Positions 1 to 7,570 of a stretch of 14,566 bases of DNA are shown one piece after another. Under the pieces are notes generated by a model. The model was not told the DNA's origin. It saw nothing but the letters and a program-made list of their open reading frames with translations, and made no database searches. The stretch is taken from assembly GCA_041481895.1 (NCBI GenBank), contig JBGPCQ010000069.1:1-14566 (forward strand), read 5' to 3'. Numbering within the stretch: position 1 is the first letter of the stretch; every line of letters starts with the position of its first letter. Source of the DNA: JAMPXD01 sp041481895. Its GTDB lineage: Bacteria; Desulfobacterota; Desulfuromonadia; Geobacterales; Geobacteraceae. The position numbers were made by a program, and so were the translations under genes.

Positions 1-73
1 GATCATCGGCCCCTTTATTATTATTGAAATATGCGCTACCGAACACTCTCTGGGCCGTTATGCGGAGAAATAA
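1..73 (+). CDS. Possible 3' end of an unidentified gene (partial)
   Basis: Reading from base 2, 23 codons are open up to a TAA at 71-73, and the visible peptide ends in ATEHSLGRYAEK. The stretch is too short for family recognition, and an open run of this length can occur by chance. It is AT-rich like the toxin-antitoxin genes that follow, so it may belong to the same acquired segment. It would need sequence to the left of the window to be confirmed. Confidence 0.25.
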   Translation, partial: IIGPFIIIEICATEHSLGRYAEK

Positions 74-77
74 AAAA

Positions 78-133
78 CTTGTTTTGATCTCGATAGTAGT
101 TTAAATTATGACCTATAGATAAATCAAAATAAG
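78..133. promoter_or_regulatory. Candidate operator/promoter region of the toxin-antitoxin module
   Basis: An 11-bp inverted repeat with 10 of 11 positions matching (CTTGTTTTGAT at 78-88 and ATCAAAATAAG at 123-133) flanks a 34-bp spacer. Inside it are ATAG (93-96) and CTAT (113-116), a second small symmetric pair. Weak promoter-like boxes lie within: TTGTTT (79-84) with TAAATT (102-107), or TTGATC (84-89) with TATGAC (107-112), both 17 bp apart. The right arm enters the antitoxin ribosome binding site (AAGGAG, 131-136). Phd/YefM antitoxins usually repress their own promoter by binding palindromes, so this is a reasonable operator, but the assignment is inferred from position and symmetry alone. 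Confidence 0.35.
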
Positions 134-143
134 GAGCCATCAC

Positions 144-428
144 ATGAAAACCATTTCTATCACAAATGATATAATTCCAATAGCCGAGTTTAAAACAGGC
201 ATCTCCAAATGGTTCAAAAGTCTTCAGAAATCAGGACATCCTTTGATTATTACGCAGAATGGAAGGCCAGCCGGAGTACTATTGTCACCGGAGGACTATG
301 ACGAATTGGTGTACAAAAAATCTTTTCTTGATTCTGTTGGCAGAGGGATATCGGATGCCGACAATGGAAGGACATACAGCACTGACGTGATCAAAGCGGC
401 CCTAGCTGCTAGAAGAAGCAAGGGATAA
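144..428 (+). CDS. Type II toxin-antitoxin antitoxin, Phd/YefM family
   Basis: This 94-residue protein has the usual size and layout of Phd/YefM antitoxins. An N-terminal DNA-binding and dimerisation part (about residues 1-55) contains a short helix beginning IPIAEFKTGISKWF, then the strand PLIITQNGRPAGVLLSPEDY, which is the family hallmark (hxIT..G.p..VL.s...Y). A charged, poorly structured tail (about 60-94) would wrap the toxin. The start is well supported: AAGGAG at 131-136, 7 bases before the ATG. The ParE-type gene begins 6 bases after the stop, which is the normal antitoxin-first order. Such antitoxins neutralise the toxin and repress the operon. About 40% GC in a sampled line is well below the rest of the window, suggesting horizontal acquisition. 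Confidence 0.88.
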   Translation: MKTISITNDIIPIAEFKTGISKWFKSLQKSGHPLIITQNGRPAGVLLSPEDYDELVYKKSFLDSVGRGISDADNGRTYSTDVIKAALAARRSKG

Positions 429-434
429 TCCGGG

Positions 435-734
435 ATGAAAATGAAATGGACACATGAAGCCCTTGAGCAATTAATCGAAATTGAAGAATTTATTTCAAAA
501 GACAGCCCCGAAAGAGCGGCAACTTTTGTCGATCTGCTCATTGAACATGCCGAAAATTCTTTGCCTGACAATCCTCGGTCGGGTAGGACTGTACCAGAAG
601 TAGCAAACGCCGACATACGAGAGTTGATATTCAAGAAATATCGAATTGTCTACAGGCTAACGGAACGTACTATTGAAATACTATCCGTTTTTGAAGGACA
701 TAGACTGCTACGAATTGACGAAACAGGATTTTAG
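435..734 (+). CDS. Type II toxin, RelE/ParE superfamily
   Basis: A 99-residue protein of the RelE/ParE fold, with the size typical of ParE-like toxins. The first part (residues 5-45) is the helical hairpin WTHEALEQLIEIEEFISKDS followed by a second long helix. The C-terminal sheet holds the conserved pattern REL...KYRIVYRL (62-75) and the terminal strand VFEGHRLL (85-92). The family either poisons DNA gyrase (ParE) or cleaves mRNA at the ribosome (RelE). The IxVFEGHRLL ending favours the ParE-like side, but the target cannot be decided from sequence. A second ATG two codons in (441) is an alternative start. GGGA at 422-425, at the end of the antitoxin gene, is the likely ribosome binding site, so the pair is co-transcribed and probably translationally coupled. 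Confidence 0.87.
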   Translation: MKMKWTHEALEQLIEIEEFISKDSPERAATFVDLLIEHAENSLPDNPRSGRTVPEVANADIRELIFKKYRIVYRLTERTIEILSVFEGHRLLRIDETGF

Positions 735-746
735 AGTGTCCTCGTG

Positions 747-773
747 CCGGGAACTTTGCCGCCCTGGTTTTTT
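747..773 (+). terminator. Weak candidate rho-independent terminator after the toxin gene
   Basis: CCGGG (747-751) can pair with CCCTGG (762-767) with one bulged T. Six T residues follow (768-773). The stem is only five pairs, so termination would be inefficient at best. It sits 12 bases after the toxin stop and before the DUF456 gene, which is the expected place. Confidence 0.3.
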
Positions 774-805
774 ACAGATGAACCATCCACTTTTGAAGGA
801 ATCTG

Positions 806-1294
806 ATGTTTGATCAATCGCTGATACTCTGGATCATCAGCGCAATCCTGACTGTCATCGGCTTGTCGGGTCTGCTGTTGCCGATTGTACCGGGGGCGCC
901 GCTGTTATTTCTCGGGCTGCTCTTTGGCGCCTGGGCGGAGAATTTCCGTTACATTGGCGTATGGACCCTGCTGATTCTGGCGGGGATGGCCGCACTGACC
1001 TACGTGGTGGAGCTTGCCGCCCACGTACTGGGAGTCAGGAAGTACGGGGGTTCAAGGCGGGCCATGGCGGGTGCTGTTTTGGGAGGGATTGTCGGGCTGT
1101 TTTTCGGAATACCGGGAATTATGCTCGGTCCGTTTCTGGGAGCGGTATTAGGAGAACTGTCGTTGCAGCGTAGTCTGGATCAGGCAAGCCGGGCTGGTTT
1201 TGGAACAGTGGTAGGGTTGGCGATCGGAGTGGCTGGCAAACTTGCCATTGGTATCGCTATGGTTGGACTTTTTCTACTGATTCGGCTGTTCTGA
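806..1294 (+). CDS. DUF456 family small integral membrane protein
   Basis: A 162-residue, almost wholly hydrophobic protein. Hydrophobic segments lie at about residues 7-25, 30-46, 52-76, 86-118 (long, Gly-rich, probably a re-entrant or paired segment) and 133-162. The N-terminal pattern SGLLLPIVPGAPLLFLG followed by a GxW, and the Gly-rich MAGAVLGGIVGLFFGIPG with GPFLGAVLGE, match the DUF456 family as I know it. No molecular function is established for the family, and it lacks visible catalytic residues. The start is supported by GAAGGA at 795-800, 5 bases before the ATG. It stands alone, 71 bases after the toxin gene and 63 bases before a gene of very different composition, so there is no operon context to suggest a role. 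Confidence 0.82.
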   Translation: MFDQSLILWIISAILTVIGLSGLLLPIVPGAPLLFLGLLFGAWAENFRYIGVWTLLILAGMAALTYVVELAAHVLGVRKYGGSRRAMAGAVLGGIVGLFFGIPGIMLGPFLGAVLGELSLQRSLDQASRAGFGTVVGLAIGVAGKLAIGIAMVGLFLLIRLF

Positions 1295-1357
1295 TTTCTG
1301 GCTGTATCATCTCATAACTGGCGTTGTTCTGCACAGTTTGTAACGAAAAGGGGGACG

Positions 1358-3208
1358 ATGCAGCGGATTTGGTCGAGTGATATGAATGTGAACACGATCC
1401 AGCGCCCGGGGGCACCCACCGCGGTGGCTGTGCGGAGCGTCCCGCACCTGCTGCTCGCTTTCCATCTGCTGGTGCTCGTCCTGGCCGTCGCGGATGGGGC
1501 ATGGGCCGCGTCCTCGTGCAGCCAGGGGGATGCGGTCCGTGTCTGGACCGCACCGCTCGTGGCGCGGCCGGGCGAGAAGCTTGAGGTCCTGTCGGTTGCG
1601 ACTGGCGGCGACCTGGCGGAGCTGCTGGTAACGGACCCCGCGGGCCGCCGGACCAGGCTGTCCGCCGTGAGAGGCGGTGGTCCCCCGTGGAGCCTTCGGG
1701 GGGCACTGCCCGCACCTGCGCGCGGCAGCTACCGCATCGAGGCGATGCGGAGGGGGCAGGCAGTGGCCTGCGCCGAGGTCCAGGTCGGGGGCGGCCCCGG
1801 GAGCCGGGGCAGCGGGGAGTGGGACCTGGCAACGCAGGCGCTCTACGCGGCCTGGGTCGAGCACCTGTTCGACGCGCCGCCCGAGCAATCCCTGGGCTTC
1901 TCTTCTCTTGAGCCCGTGCTGCGCGATCCCCGGCGAAACTTCCTTTTTGACTACCTGAGCACGGGGGAGGACAGGCTGTTGCCCGCCAAGCCCGATTGCG
2001 CTGACCTGCCCTATTTCCTGCGCGCCTACTTCGCCTGGAAGATCGGCCTGCCCATCGCCTATCGCGCCTGCAGCCGGGGCAGTGCCGGCAGCCCGCCGCG
2101 CTGCGGACCTCCGGAGATCGACCGTACCTTCGTCCGTACCGCCGCCCCCGCCGCCGCCTTCCGGAAAGTGAGCCGCAGGGTCATGGACACGGTCACCTCC
2201 GGCGACGGTCGCACGGCGCTGCGCGACGACGCCACCGACTTCTACCCGGTGTCGCTGACGCGCTCGTCCCTGTGGCCAGGCACCGTTTTCGCCGACCCCT
2301 ACGGACACACCCTGGTCATCGTCAAATGGGTTCCCCAGACTGAGAATCGCGGCGGGCTCCTGCTCGCGGTGGACGCCCAGCCTGACAACTCGGTCGCTCG
2401 CAAGCGCTTCTGGGAAGGGAACTTCCTGTTCGCCGCAACCCCGAGCGCCGGTCCCGGCTTCAAGGCCTACCGCCCCCCGGTCTCCGGCGGCGCACGGGGC
2501 GGATGGCGCCAGTTGCCCAACGACGCCCTTGGCAACCGCTCCGGCCTGCCGCCCTATTCGACGGAACAGGCGGGCCTCGCCCCCGGGGACTTCTATGCGC
2601 GCCTGGAGCGGCTCATCAACCCGCGCGGGCTCGACCCGGATTCGGCCTACGCGGCCACCCTGGAGGCGCTGCTGGAGCAGATCGAGACCCGCGTGGGCTC
2701 GGTCAACAACGGGGAGGCCTACCTGCGCGCCCACCCGGGGACGGTCATCCCCATGCCGAGGGGCCCGGCCATCTTCGAAACCACCGGCTCCTGGGAGGAC
2801 TTTGCGACCCCGTCCCGGGACATGCGCCTGCTGATAGCATTGAAGGTGCTGGCCGACCTGCCCGAACGGATTCGCCGCCATCCGGAGCTCTACGTGCTGC
2901 GGGGCGAAAGCGCGGTGTCCGCCGCAGCGCGGATCGAGCGGCTCCATGCCCAACGCATCCGGGAGCGCTTCGTCACCTACACCCGCAGCGACGGCAGCCC
3001 GTGGCGGCTGAGCCTGGCCGAGATTTACGAGCGCCGGCCGGGGCTCGAAGTCGCCTATAATCCCAACGACTGTGTGGAGCGACGTTGGGGCGCGGCCCCC
3101 GGCACACCGGACTTCGGCACCTGCCGCCGCCGGTCGCCCGCCGAGCAGCGAGCGCGCATGGAGGAGTACCGCCCCTGGTTTCGCGAGGCCCGCCGGCCAC
3201 CCCGCTAG
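1358..3208 (+). CDS. Secreted protein of unknown function, candidate papain-fold cysteine hydrolase
   Basis: I do not recognise this 616-residue protein as a named family. An N-terminal signal peptide is clear: Arg26, a hydrophobic run at about 30-45, and an AWA cleavage site near residue 50. A beta-rich region follows (about 54-145; it contains PGEKLEVLS and GSYRIEAM, resembling an Ig-like fold). The middle (about 155-360) carries DCADLPYFLRAY with Cys214 at the start of a helix, YGHTLVIVKW with His317 starting a strand, and VDAQPDN with Asp339. This Cys-His-Asp order fits transglutaminase-like or NlpC/P60 hydrolases, but with an unusually long Cys-His spacing. The rest (about 380-616) is helical and Arg-rich. 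AAGGGGGA precedes the ATG; Met9 (1382) is an alternative start. GC reaches about 77% in a sampled line, far above its neighbours, suggesting transfer or strong codon bias. The catalytic role is inference. Confidence 0.7.
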   Translation: MQRIWSSDMNVNTIQRPGAPTAVAVRSVPHLLLAFHLLVLVLAVADGAWAASSCSQGDAVRVWTAPLVARPGEKLEVLSVATGGDLAELLVTDPAGRRTRLSAVRGGGPPWSLRGALPAPARGSYRIEAMRRGQAVACAEVQVGGGPGSRGSGEWDLATQALYAAWVEHLFDAPPEQSLGFSSLEPVLRDPRRNFLFDYLSTGEDRLLPAKPDCADLPYFLRAYFAWKIGLPIAYRACSRGSAGSPPRCGPPEIDRTFVRTAAPAAAFRKVSRRVMDTVTSGDGRTALRDDATDFYPVSLTRSSLWPGTVFADPYGHTLVIVKWVPQTENRGGLLLAVDAQPDNSVARKRFWEGNFLFAATPSAGPGFKAYRPPVSGGARGGWRQLPNDALGNRSGLPPYSTEQAGLAPGDFYARLERLINPRGLDPDSAYAATLEALLEQIETRVGSVNNGEAYLRAHPGTVIPMPRGPAIFETTGSWEDFATPSRDMRLLIALKVLADLPERIRRHPELYVLRGESAVSAAARIERLHAQRIRERFVTYTRSDGSPWRLSLAEIYERRPGLEVAYNPNDCVERRWGAAPGTPDFGTCRRRSPAEQRARMEEYRPWFREARRPPR

Positions 3209-3269
3209 CGGCGCATTTCATATTCCTGCTTGTTGCACGGGGGGGAAATACGGAGGGGACGCTCCCGGC

Positions 3270-4022
3270 TCACCGGACTGCGGGGAGGACCAACCGGAAA
3301 CCATAGCTGTCGCTCCGGAAGGACGGAGTGTTGATGTAGCGGGAAGCTGCCCGGACGATTTCGGCCGAATTGAGCCAGCTGCCGCCGCGCACAACGCGGC
3401 AGGAACCCGACAAGGGGCCGCGCGGGTTTTTCTCCGGACTTTTTTTGTAATAATCGGCGTCATACAAGTCCATGCACCATTCCCAGACATTGCCGGTCAT
3501 GTCGTACAGACCCTGACTATTCGGCCTCCGGGTGCCCACCGGATGGGTCGTTTTGCCGCTGTTGTCTGCAAACCAGGAATAAGCGCCAAGTTCATCCAGA
3601 TCACTCGTGCCGGACCACTGTTCATGCTTGCCGCCGCTACGCGCCGCATACTCCCACTCCGCCTCGTACGGAAGCCGGTAGTTCTTACCGGTCTGGTCAT
3701 TCAACTTCCGGATGAACTTTCGGGCATCTTCCCACGATACGTTTTCGACCGGGCAATCGCCTCCGCACTTTTTGAAGGAAGATGGGTTGTTCCCCATCAC
3801 CGCCTGCCACTCTGCCTGGGTAACCACGTACTTCCCCATATAAAAATCATCGACACAGACCTGGTGCACCGGCTTCTCGTAGGCACCTCCATCGCCGAAG
3901 TTGTCCCCCATCTGGTAGCAGCCGCCTTTGACTCTGACCATTTCGATATCCGGGGCAGCGTAGGCCGCTGTTGCAACCGCAAGTACCGCGACAGCAATCA
4001 TTCCTGCAATTATCCGTTTCAT
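3270..4022 (-). CDS. Secreted FGE/SUMF1-domain protein lacking the catalytic cysteines
   Basis: A 250-residue formylglycine-generating-enzyme-like (FGE-sulfatase, SUMF1) protein. It has a signal peptide (residues 1-22, MKRIIAG then a hydrophobic run ending AYA). The domain fills the remainder: GGCYQMGD (33-40), EKPVHQVCVDDFYMGKYVVT (49-68), PVENVSWEDA (91-100), YRLPYEAEWEYAAR (115-128), LYDMTGNVWEW (172-182), VVRGGSW (210-216) and YGFRLV (240-245). In true FGE two active-site cysteines follow the GGS(Y/W) motif; here the matching positions appear to be Asn218 and Val223, so sulfatase activation is unlikely and a binding or structural role is more plausible. Cys pairs 35/56, 86/90 and 183/208 may form disulfides. 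The start at 4022 is preferred over an in-frame ATG seven codons upstream because GGAGG (4033-4029) lies 6 bases before it. It is a single gene, 138 bases after the HD gene. Confidence 0.88.
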   Translation of the reverse strand: MKRIIAGMIAVAVLAVATAAYAAPDIEMVRVKGGCYQMGDNFGDGGAYEKPVHQVCVDDFYMGKYVVTQAEWQAVMGNNPSSFKKCGGDCPVENVSWEDARKFIRKLNDQTGKNYRLPYEAEWEYAARSGGKHEQWSGTSDLDELGAYSWFADNSGKTTHPVGTRRPNSQGLYDMTGNVWEWCMDLYDADYYKKSPEKNPRGPLSGSCRVVRGGSWLNSAEIVRAASRYINTPSFRSDSYGFRLVLPAVR

Positions 4023-4160
4023 GGTGCCCCTCCAGAGTTTCATTCATTACCGTCACAGCCGGCCCGCTCCACCCGGCTTGTTTACGTGCCCATTCGTTTG
4101 GCTTGGCCAGGACGAAAAGGGGTCAACTCTCGCTGAAGCAGTGCGGCCCGGTCCCGCCGG

Positions 4161-5333
4161 TCATGACACCGTGACAGACGGGGGGGAGTAGGGCGGAAGT
4201 TCACCTGGGACCCACTCCTCGCCCATCTTGCGGAGAATTCTGAGGAAGTTGAGGGTCAGCGCCCGATTGAGGCCGGTCCCGGCCATTTTCAGCATGGTTC
4301 CTGCCGCTTGTGCGAAATCCGCGCCGTCATGGTAGACCCGTTTGATGCGGAGCGCGTCGAAACAGTCGGAGACCATGGTCATATGACTGCAGAGGTTGAT
4401 CTGCCAGTCCGGCGGGACCTTGGGATAGCCGGAGCGGTCGTATTTCATATGGTTCTCGAACGCGGTTATAATGGCCAGGCGCGGCACGCCGGGGGTGTTG
4501 AGCAGGTATTCGGCGCCGAGCACCGAGTGCCGTTGCATCAGCTCCCATTCTTCCTCGTCGAGGCTGCCGGGCTTGTTGAGGATATCCTTGGGAACCAGCA
4601 GTTTTCCCGCGTCATGGAGCATGCCTGCTATGCCGATATCGTGGAGGAGCTGCCCCTTGAAACCGAGGGACATCCCCTGGGCCAGGTTGAGAATGCTGAC
4701 GTCGAGGGAGTGGTTGAAAGTATATTCGTCCATTTCCCGGAGAGGCACCAGGGCCAGGAGCGGGTTGGCCTCGCCGCGGAAGGCGGTGACAAAACCTGCG
4801 ACAAGAGCCATGATGGAATCCAGGTCGACCTGTTCTCCCTGGGCGCAGGCTTCGTAGGTATTCACGAGCCGCTTGAGCAGATGGGGAGGAATGGCGGAAT
4901 ACGCCGGAATTGCCGGCTGAGGTTCGTCGAGCTGGCGATGCTCTATTTCCACTGACCCGAAGCGGAGATGGGGGGTTGTCTGGAAATCCCGCTCTGCCTG
5001 GCCCGTGATGATCCTGAGAAGAAGTACGATGTCCTCGTAGGTGGCCCCGCGTTCGAAAATGATGTGGCCGATGCCGTACTTTTTGGTCTCCCTCGTCAAC
5101 CGGTCGAGCTGCGGGTCTTTTTCCAGGGGAGTGCCGTTGACGAACAGTTCATTGCCGAGAAACATGGCCGTTATCGAGCTGACGTCGGCCATGGCTTCGT
5201 TGAGGAAGGCAAGGGCCTTGGAGGCGCGTTCTATGGTCATCCGGTGTTCCTGGGAATAGAGCGCCATGGAACTGGCTGCCAGGACGAGGTCACGGATAAA
5301 GGCGCTGAACTGTTTTCTCTGGAGCGGAGTCAT
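4161..5333 (-). CDS. HD-GYP-type phosphohydrolase, putative cyclic-di-GMP phosphodiesterase
   Basis: A 390-residue cytoplasmic protein with no membrane segments. The N-terminal half (about 1-190) is a largely helical region without a recognised domain. The C-terminal half holds an HD-GYP-like domain: FNHSLDVS (His208), MLHDAGKLLVP (the HD pair His240-Asp241), an ENHMKYDRSGYP segment (His295, Asp299, GYP at 302-304), then SHMTMVSDCFDAL. HD-GYP enzymes hydrolyse cyclic di-GMP. The usual HHExxDGxGYP is altered here to NHMKYDRSGYP, so activity or substrate is uncertain. The start at 5333 overlaps the upstream HEAT-repeat gene's stop as ATGA, with AAGGA 9 bases upstream. An in-frame ATG at 5342 lies directly against that AAGGA and is less likely. 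The overlap implies translational coupling, so the two products probably work together. Confidence 0.85.
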   Translation of the reverse strand: MTPLQRKQFSAFIRDLVLAASSMALYSQEHRMTIERASKALAFLNEAMADVSSITAMFLGNELFVNGTPLEKDPQLDRLTRETKKYGIGHIIFERGATYEDIVLLLRIITGQAERDFQTTPHLRFGSVEIEHRQLDEPQPAIPAYSAIPPHLLKRLVNTYEACAQGEQVDLDSIMALVAGFVTAFRGEANPLLALVPLREMDEYTFNHSLDVSILNLAQGMSLGFKGQLLHDIGIAGMLHDAGKLLVPKDILNKPGSLDEEEWELMQRHSVLGAEYLLNTPGVPRLAIITAFENHMKYDRSGYPKVPPDWQINLCSHMTMVSDCFDALRIKRVYHDGADFAQAAGTMLKMAGTGLNRALTLNFLRILRKMGEEWVPGELPPYSPPSVTVS

Positions 5334-7570
5334 GGCGTGCATTCCTTGAAGCCCTTGAGGACTTTTGCGGCGACCGGTGCTATGGTCTTTCCACCGGTCG
5401 CGGCGAGTTCCTGGAGGACCGGGCAGACATGGTCAGCCGGAAAGAGGGGCAACACGCGGATGATCTCTATTTTGAGCTGGTTGAGCCTGATGAGATTGAA
5501 AATGCTGGTGGAACGGAGAATCCTGATGAATCCCGGCACGGCCTGGAGAGTGCCGCAGGCTGCCAGAGACTGCACGGCGGCGCACTTGACCTCCAGGGTG
5601 TACTCCTTGAAGCCGTTGGTTTCGAGAATGGCGATCAGCCTGCCGACAACCTCGGGATTGCAGCTCATTTCGGCATTCTGTACGGCCGCCAGTCTCCGGG
5701 CCGGATCGGGGCTGTCGATCTCGTGAAGGATAAGCCTGTCCGCGATGGGGTCCTGGTAGTAGAGAAGACTTTTGAGGGCTTCACTGCGGATTCTGGCATG
5801 GTGATGCCGGGCAAGCCTGCGGACCTGCAGCTTCACTTCGTCATCGTTGAAATTGCGGAGCAGTATGATGAGGTTGCGGACCACAAACCAGCGATCATCG
5901 TTAAGACGTTCCAGGGCAACATCGCGGACCATATCCCCGAGAGCGCCTAAGCAGTCGAACCAGAAGCGGCGGAGTGCCCGTTCCTCTTCGTTAGCCATCC
6001 GGTCGATCAGGGGGGAGACAAAAGGGCGGCCGACAGTGGTAATAATCGAGCGGATTCCCCGGTAATTGTCCCGTCCCAGGAAAGAAGCGGCATCGAGTAT
6101 CTTCTGTATGAACCCGGGATCGATGAATTTATTCTCCCCCGTTTCTTCATCACTGTCAAAGAGGATTCTGCAGATCCTCGCCAGGGAGTTGAAATCAGCG
6201 TTATTGAGAAAATAGGAGGTCAGATCGACCAGGTTGCGCCTGATGCCGTCGCCTTGCTCCTCTAACGGGACAACGAGCATGATCTCGGTGATGATATCGG
6301 CGATTTTGGTCTCCAGGCGGTCGGCTTCCAGGGTTGCGCGCAGATCGTTCAAGGTGGTGAGTTCCTCGTCAGGCAGGCTGTCGGTGGAGAGAATCGTCAT
6401 GAGGGTTTTCCGGTAGCCCGGCGGGACGAATCGTTCCAGCTCCTCTTTCCCGAACAGGACCCGGACTTTTTCCGAGGCGTCTTCGCGGGTGATGGCGGCA
6501 TCCAGGTCGGGGGTCGATTCGGACCCGGATGAGAGCCGCTGCATGAGACTGAGCAATAACTCCGGAATATTCTCACCGTGGCTTGCGATGGACTCCATGA
6601 CCCTCAGGAGATCTTCACCGGGAAGCTTCGGGATCAGCCGTTCACTGAAGCCGGTCGCGGTTTTTGCCGAACGGCAGATGTTAATGATGAAATCGGAGCG
6701 CATTTCCGGAGAGAGCCCGGCGATAAAGGCGCAGATTTTGTCGAGAGTGTCTTCCTGCAGCGCTTTGATGCCGCGCATTTCAGCCAGTCCGGCAAAAAAA
6801 TCCGCCAGCGCCTTGAGAGTCTGGCGGCGTGCTTCTTCAGGAATGCCGACGAGGATGGTGTCAAATTCCCTGGCAAGATCGGCCGGCGGGGCCGCCAGCA
6901 GCTGCATCAGCTTTTCCCGGGGGATGGAGAAATACCCTTCGAGGAGCTTGCGGACGAAGATATCCCATGGATCGACCGGCTCGTCTGCCGATCCCTCACC
7001 TAGATAATCCGTCAGGATGAACACGGAAGGGTCGATGACCTGGACTTTGATCGTATGGATGCCGGCATCAGAAAGGGCTGAGAAGATCCCGCCCGTTGCC
7101 CATATCTCGTTTCTCGGGGTGCTCACGATGCGGTTGAACTCGCGGAGGTCTTCCGGCTGCAGGGCTTCGGTAAACGATAGTGCGATGATGCCGAAGGAAG
7201 CCAGCAGGTTGGCATATTCCGTGAATCTGGGGTTGTGTGTTTCGAGAAATTCCTTGTTGAGCATCAGCCCTTCCCGGGTGATGCCGAAGGTAAAGATCCT
7301 GCCGCCGGCAACGAGCGGCGCGAGGCGGTTTATAACTTTTTCCAGCTTGTCGGTGATTGACGGATGGGATTCCGGATACGACTGGATAACGCGGCGACAG
7401 ATGATCAGTTCCGCCACGAAAGCGGTTGCCAGTTGCCGTTCGGTATTCATATCCAGGGGAGTGGTCATCATAATTCCGTTTACTCCAGGCTGCCGTGGGG
7501 GGGCCGTGCGAACGATGCCGCGCCGTTCAATGGCCGCACCATGGGTCCGGCCCGGCGGGACATTTTTCAC
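5330..7570 (-). CDS. Large HEAT-repeat protein coupled to the HD-GYP gene
   Basis: A 746-residue, mostly helical soluble protein. The C-terminal third (about 550-740) contains HEAT-like helical pairs, for example DRWFVVRNLIILLRNFND, ARIRSEALKSLLYYQDP, PARRLAAVQNAEMSCNPEVV and VKCAAVQSLAACGTLQAVP. Such repeats serve as protein-protein scaffolds. The N-terminal part (TERQLATAFVAELIICRRVI, SYPESHPSI) resembles the N-terminus of the downstream HD protein in spirit (the latter has SSMALYSQEH), suggesting a shared helical module. No catalytic motif is visible. The start is ambiguous. GTG at 7570 has AAGGA with a 6-base spacer, but the first 33 residues are Pro/Gly/Arg-rich and unlike a domain. ATG at 7471 or 7468 (GGAG 11-14 bases upstream) would remove them. 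It is the first gene of a two-gene unit, read divergently from the act operon. A signalling or surface-motility role is only inferred. Confidence 0.8.
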   Translation of the reverse strand: MKNVPPGRTHGAAIERRGIVRTAPPRQPGVNGIMMTTPLDMNTERQLATAFVAELIICRRVIQSYPESHPSITDKLEKVINRLAPLVAGGRIFTFGITREGLMLNKEFLETHNPRFTEYANLLASFGIIALSFTEALQPEDLREFNRIVSTPRNEIWATGGIFSALSDAGIHTIKVQVIDPSVFILTDYLGEGSADEPVDPWDIFVRKLLEGYFSIPREKLMQLLAAPPADLAREFDTILVGIPEEARRQTLKALADFFAGLAEMRGIKALQEDTLDKICAFIAGLSPEMRSDFIINICRSAKTATGFSERLIPKLPGEDLLRVMESIASHGENIPELLLSLMQRLSSGSESTPDLDAAITREDASEKVRVLFGKEELERFVPPGYRKTLMTILSTDSLPDEELTTLNDLRATLEADRLETKIADIITEIMLVVPLEEQGDGIRRNLVDLTSYFLNNADFNSLARICRILFDSDEETGENKFIDPGFIQKILDAASFLGRDNYRGIRSIITTVGRPFVSPLIDRMANEEERALRRFWFDCLGALGDMVRDVALERLNDDRWFVVRNLIILLRNFNDDEVKLQVRRLARHHHARIRSEALKSLLYYQDPIADRLILHEIDSPDPARRLAAVQNAEMSCNPEVVGRLIAILETNGFKEYTLEVKCAAVQSLAACGTLQAVPGFIRILRSTSIFNLIRLNQLKIEIIRVLPLFPADHVCPVLQELAATGGKTIAPVAAKVLKGFKECTP

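Noticed and set aside
1307..2953. Long minus-strand open frame (548 codons) opposite the 616-residue gene
   Set aside because: Stop codons are rare on both strands in such GC-rich DNA. The plus-strand frame has a signal peptide, a ribosome binding site and coherent motifs; the minus frame has only Gly/Arg/Pro-rich sequence.
3209..3269. Terminator between the convergent 616-residue and FGE-like genes
   Set aside because: Only a tiny GGGA-CGC-TCCC hairpin is visible near 3257-3267, without a T tract on either side.
3072..4136. Plus-strand open frame (354 codons) opposite the FGE-like gene
   Set aside because: The minus frame has a signal peptide, Shine-Dalgarno sequence and a complete SUMF1 domain; the plus frame overlaps the end of the previous gene out of frame and shows no domain.
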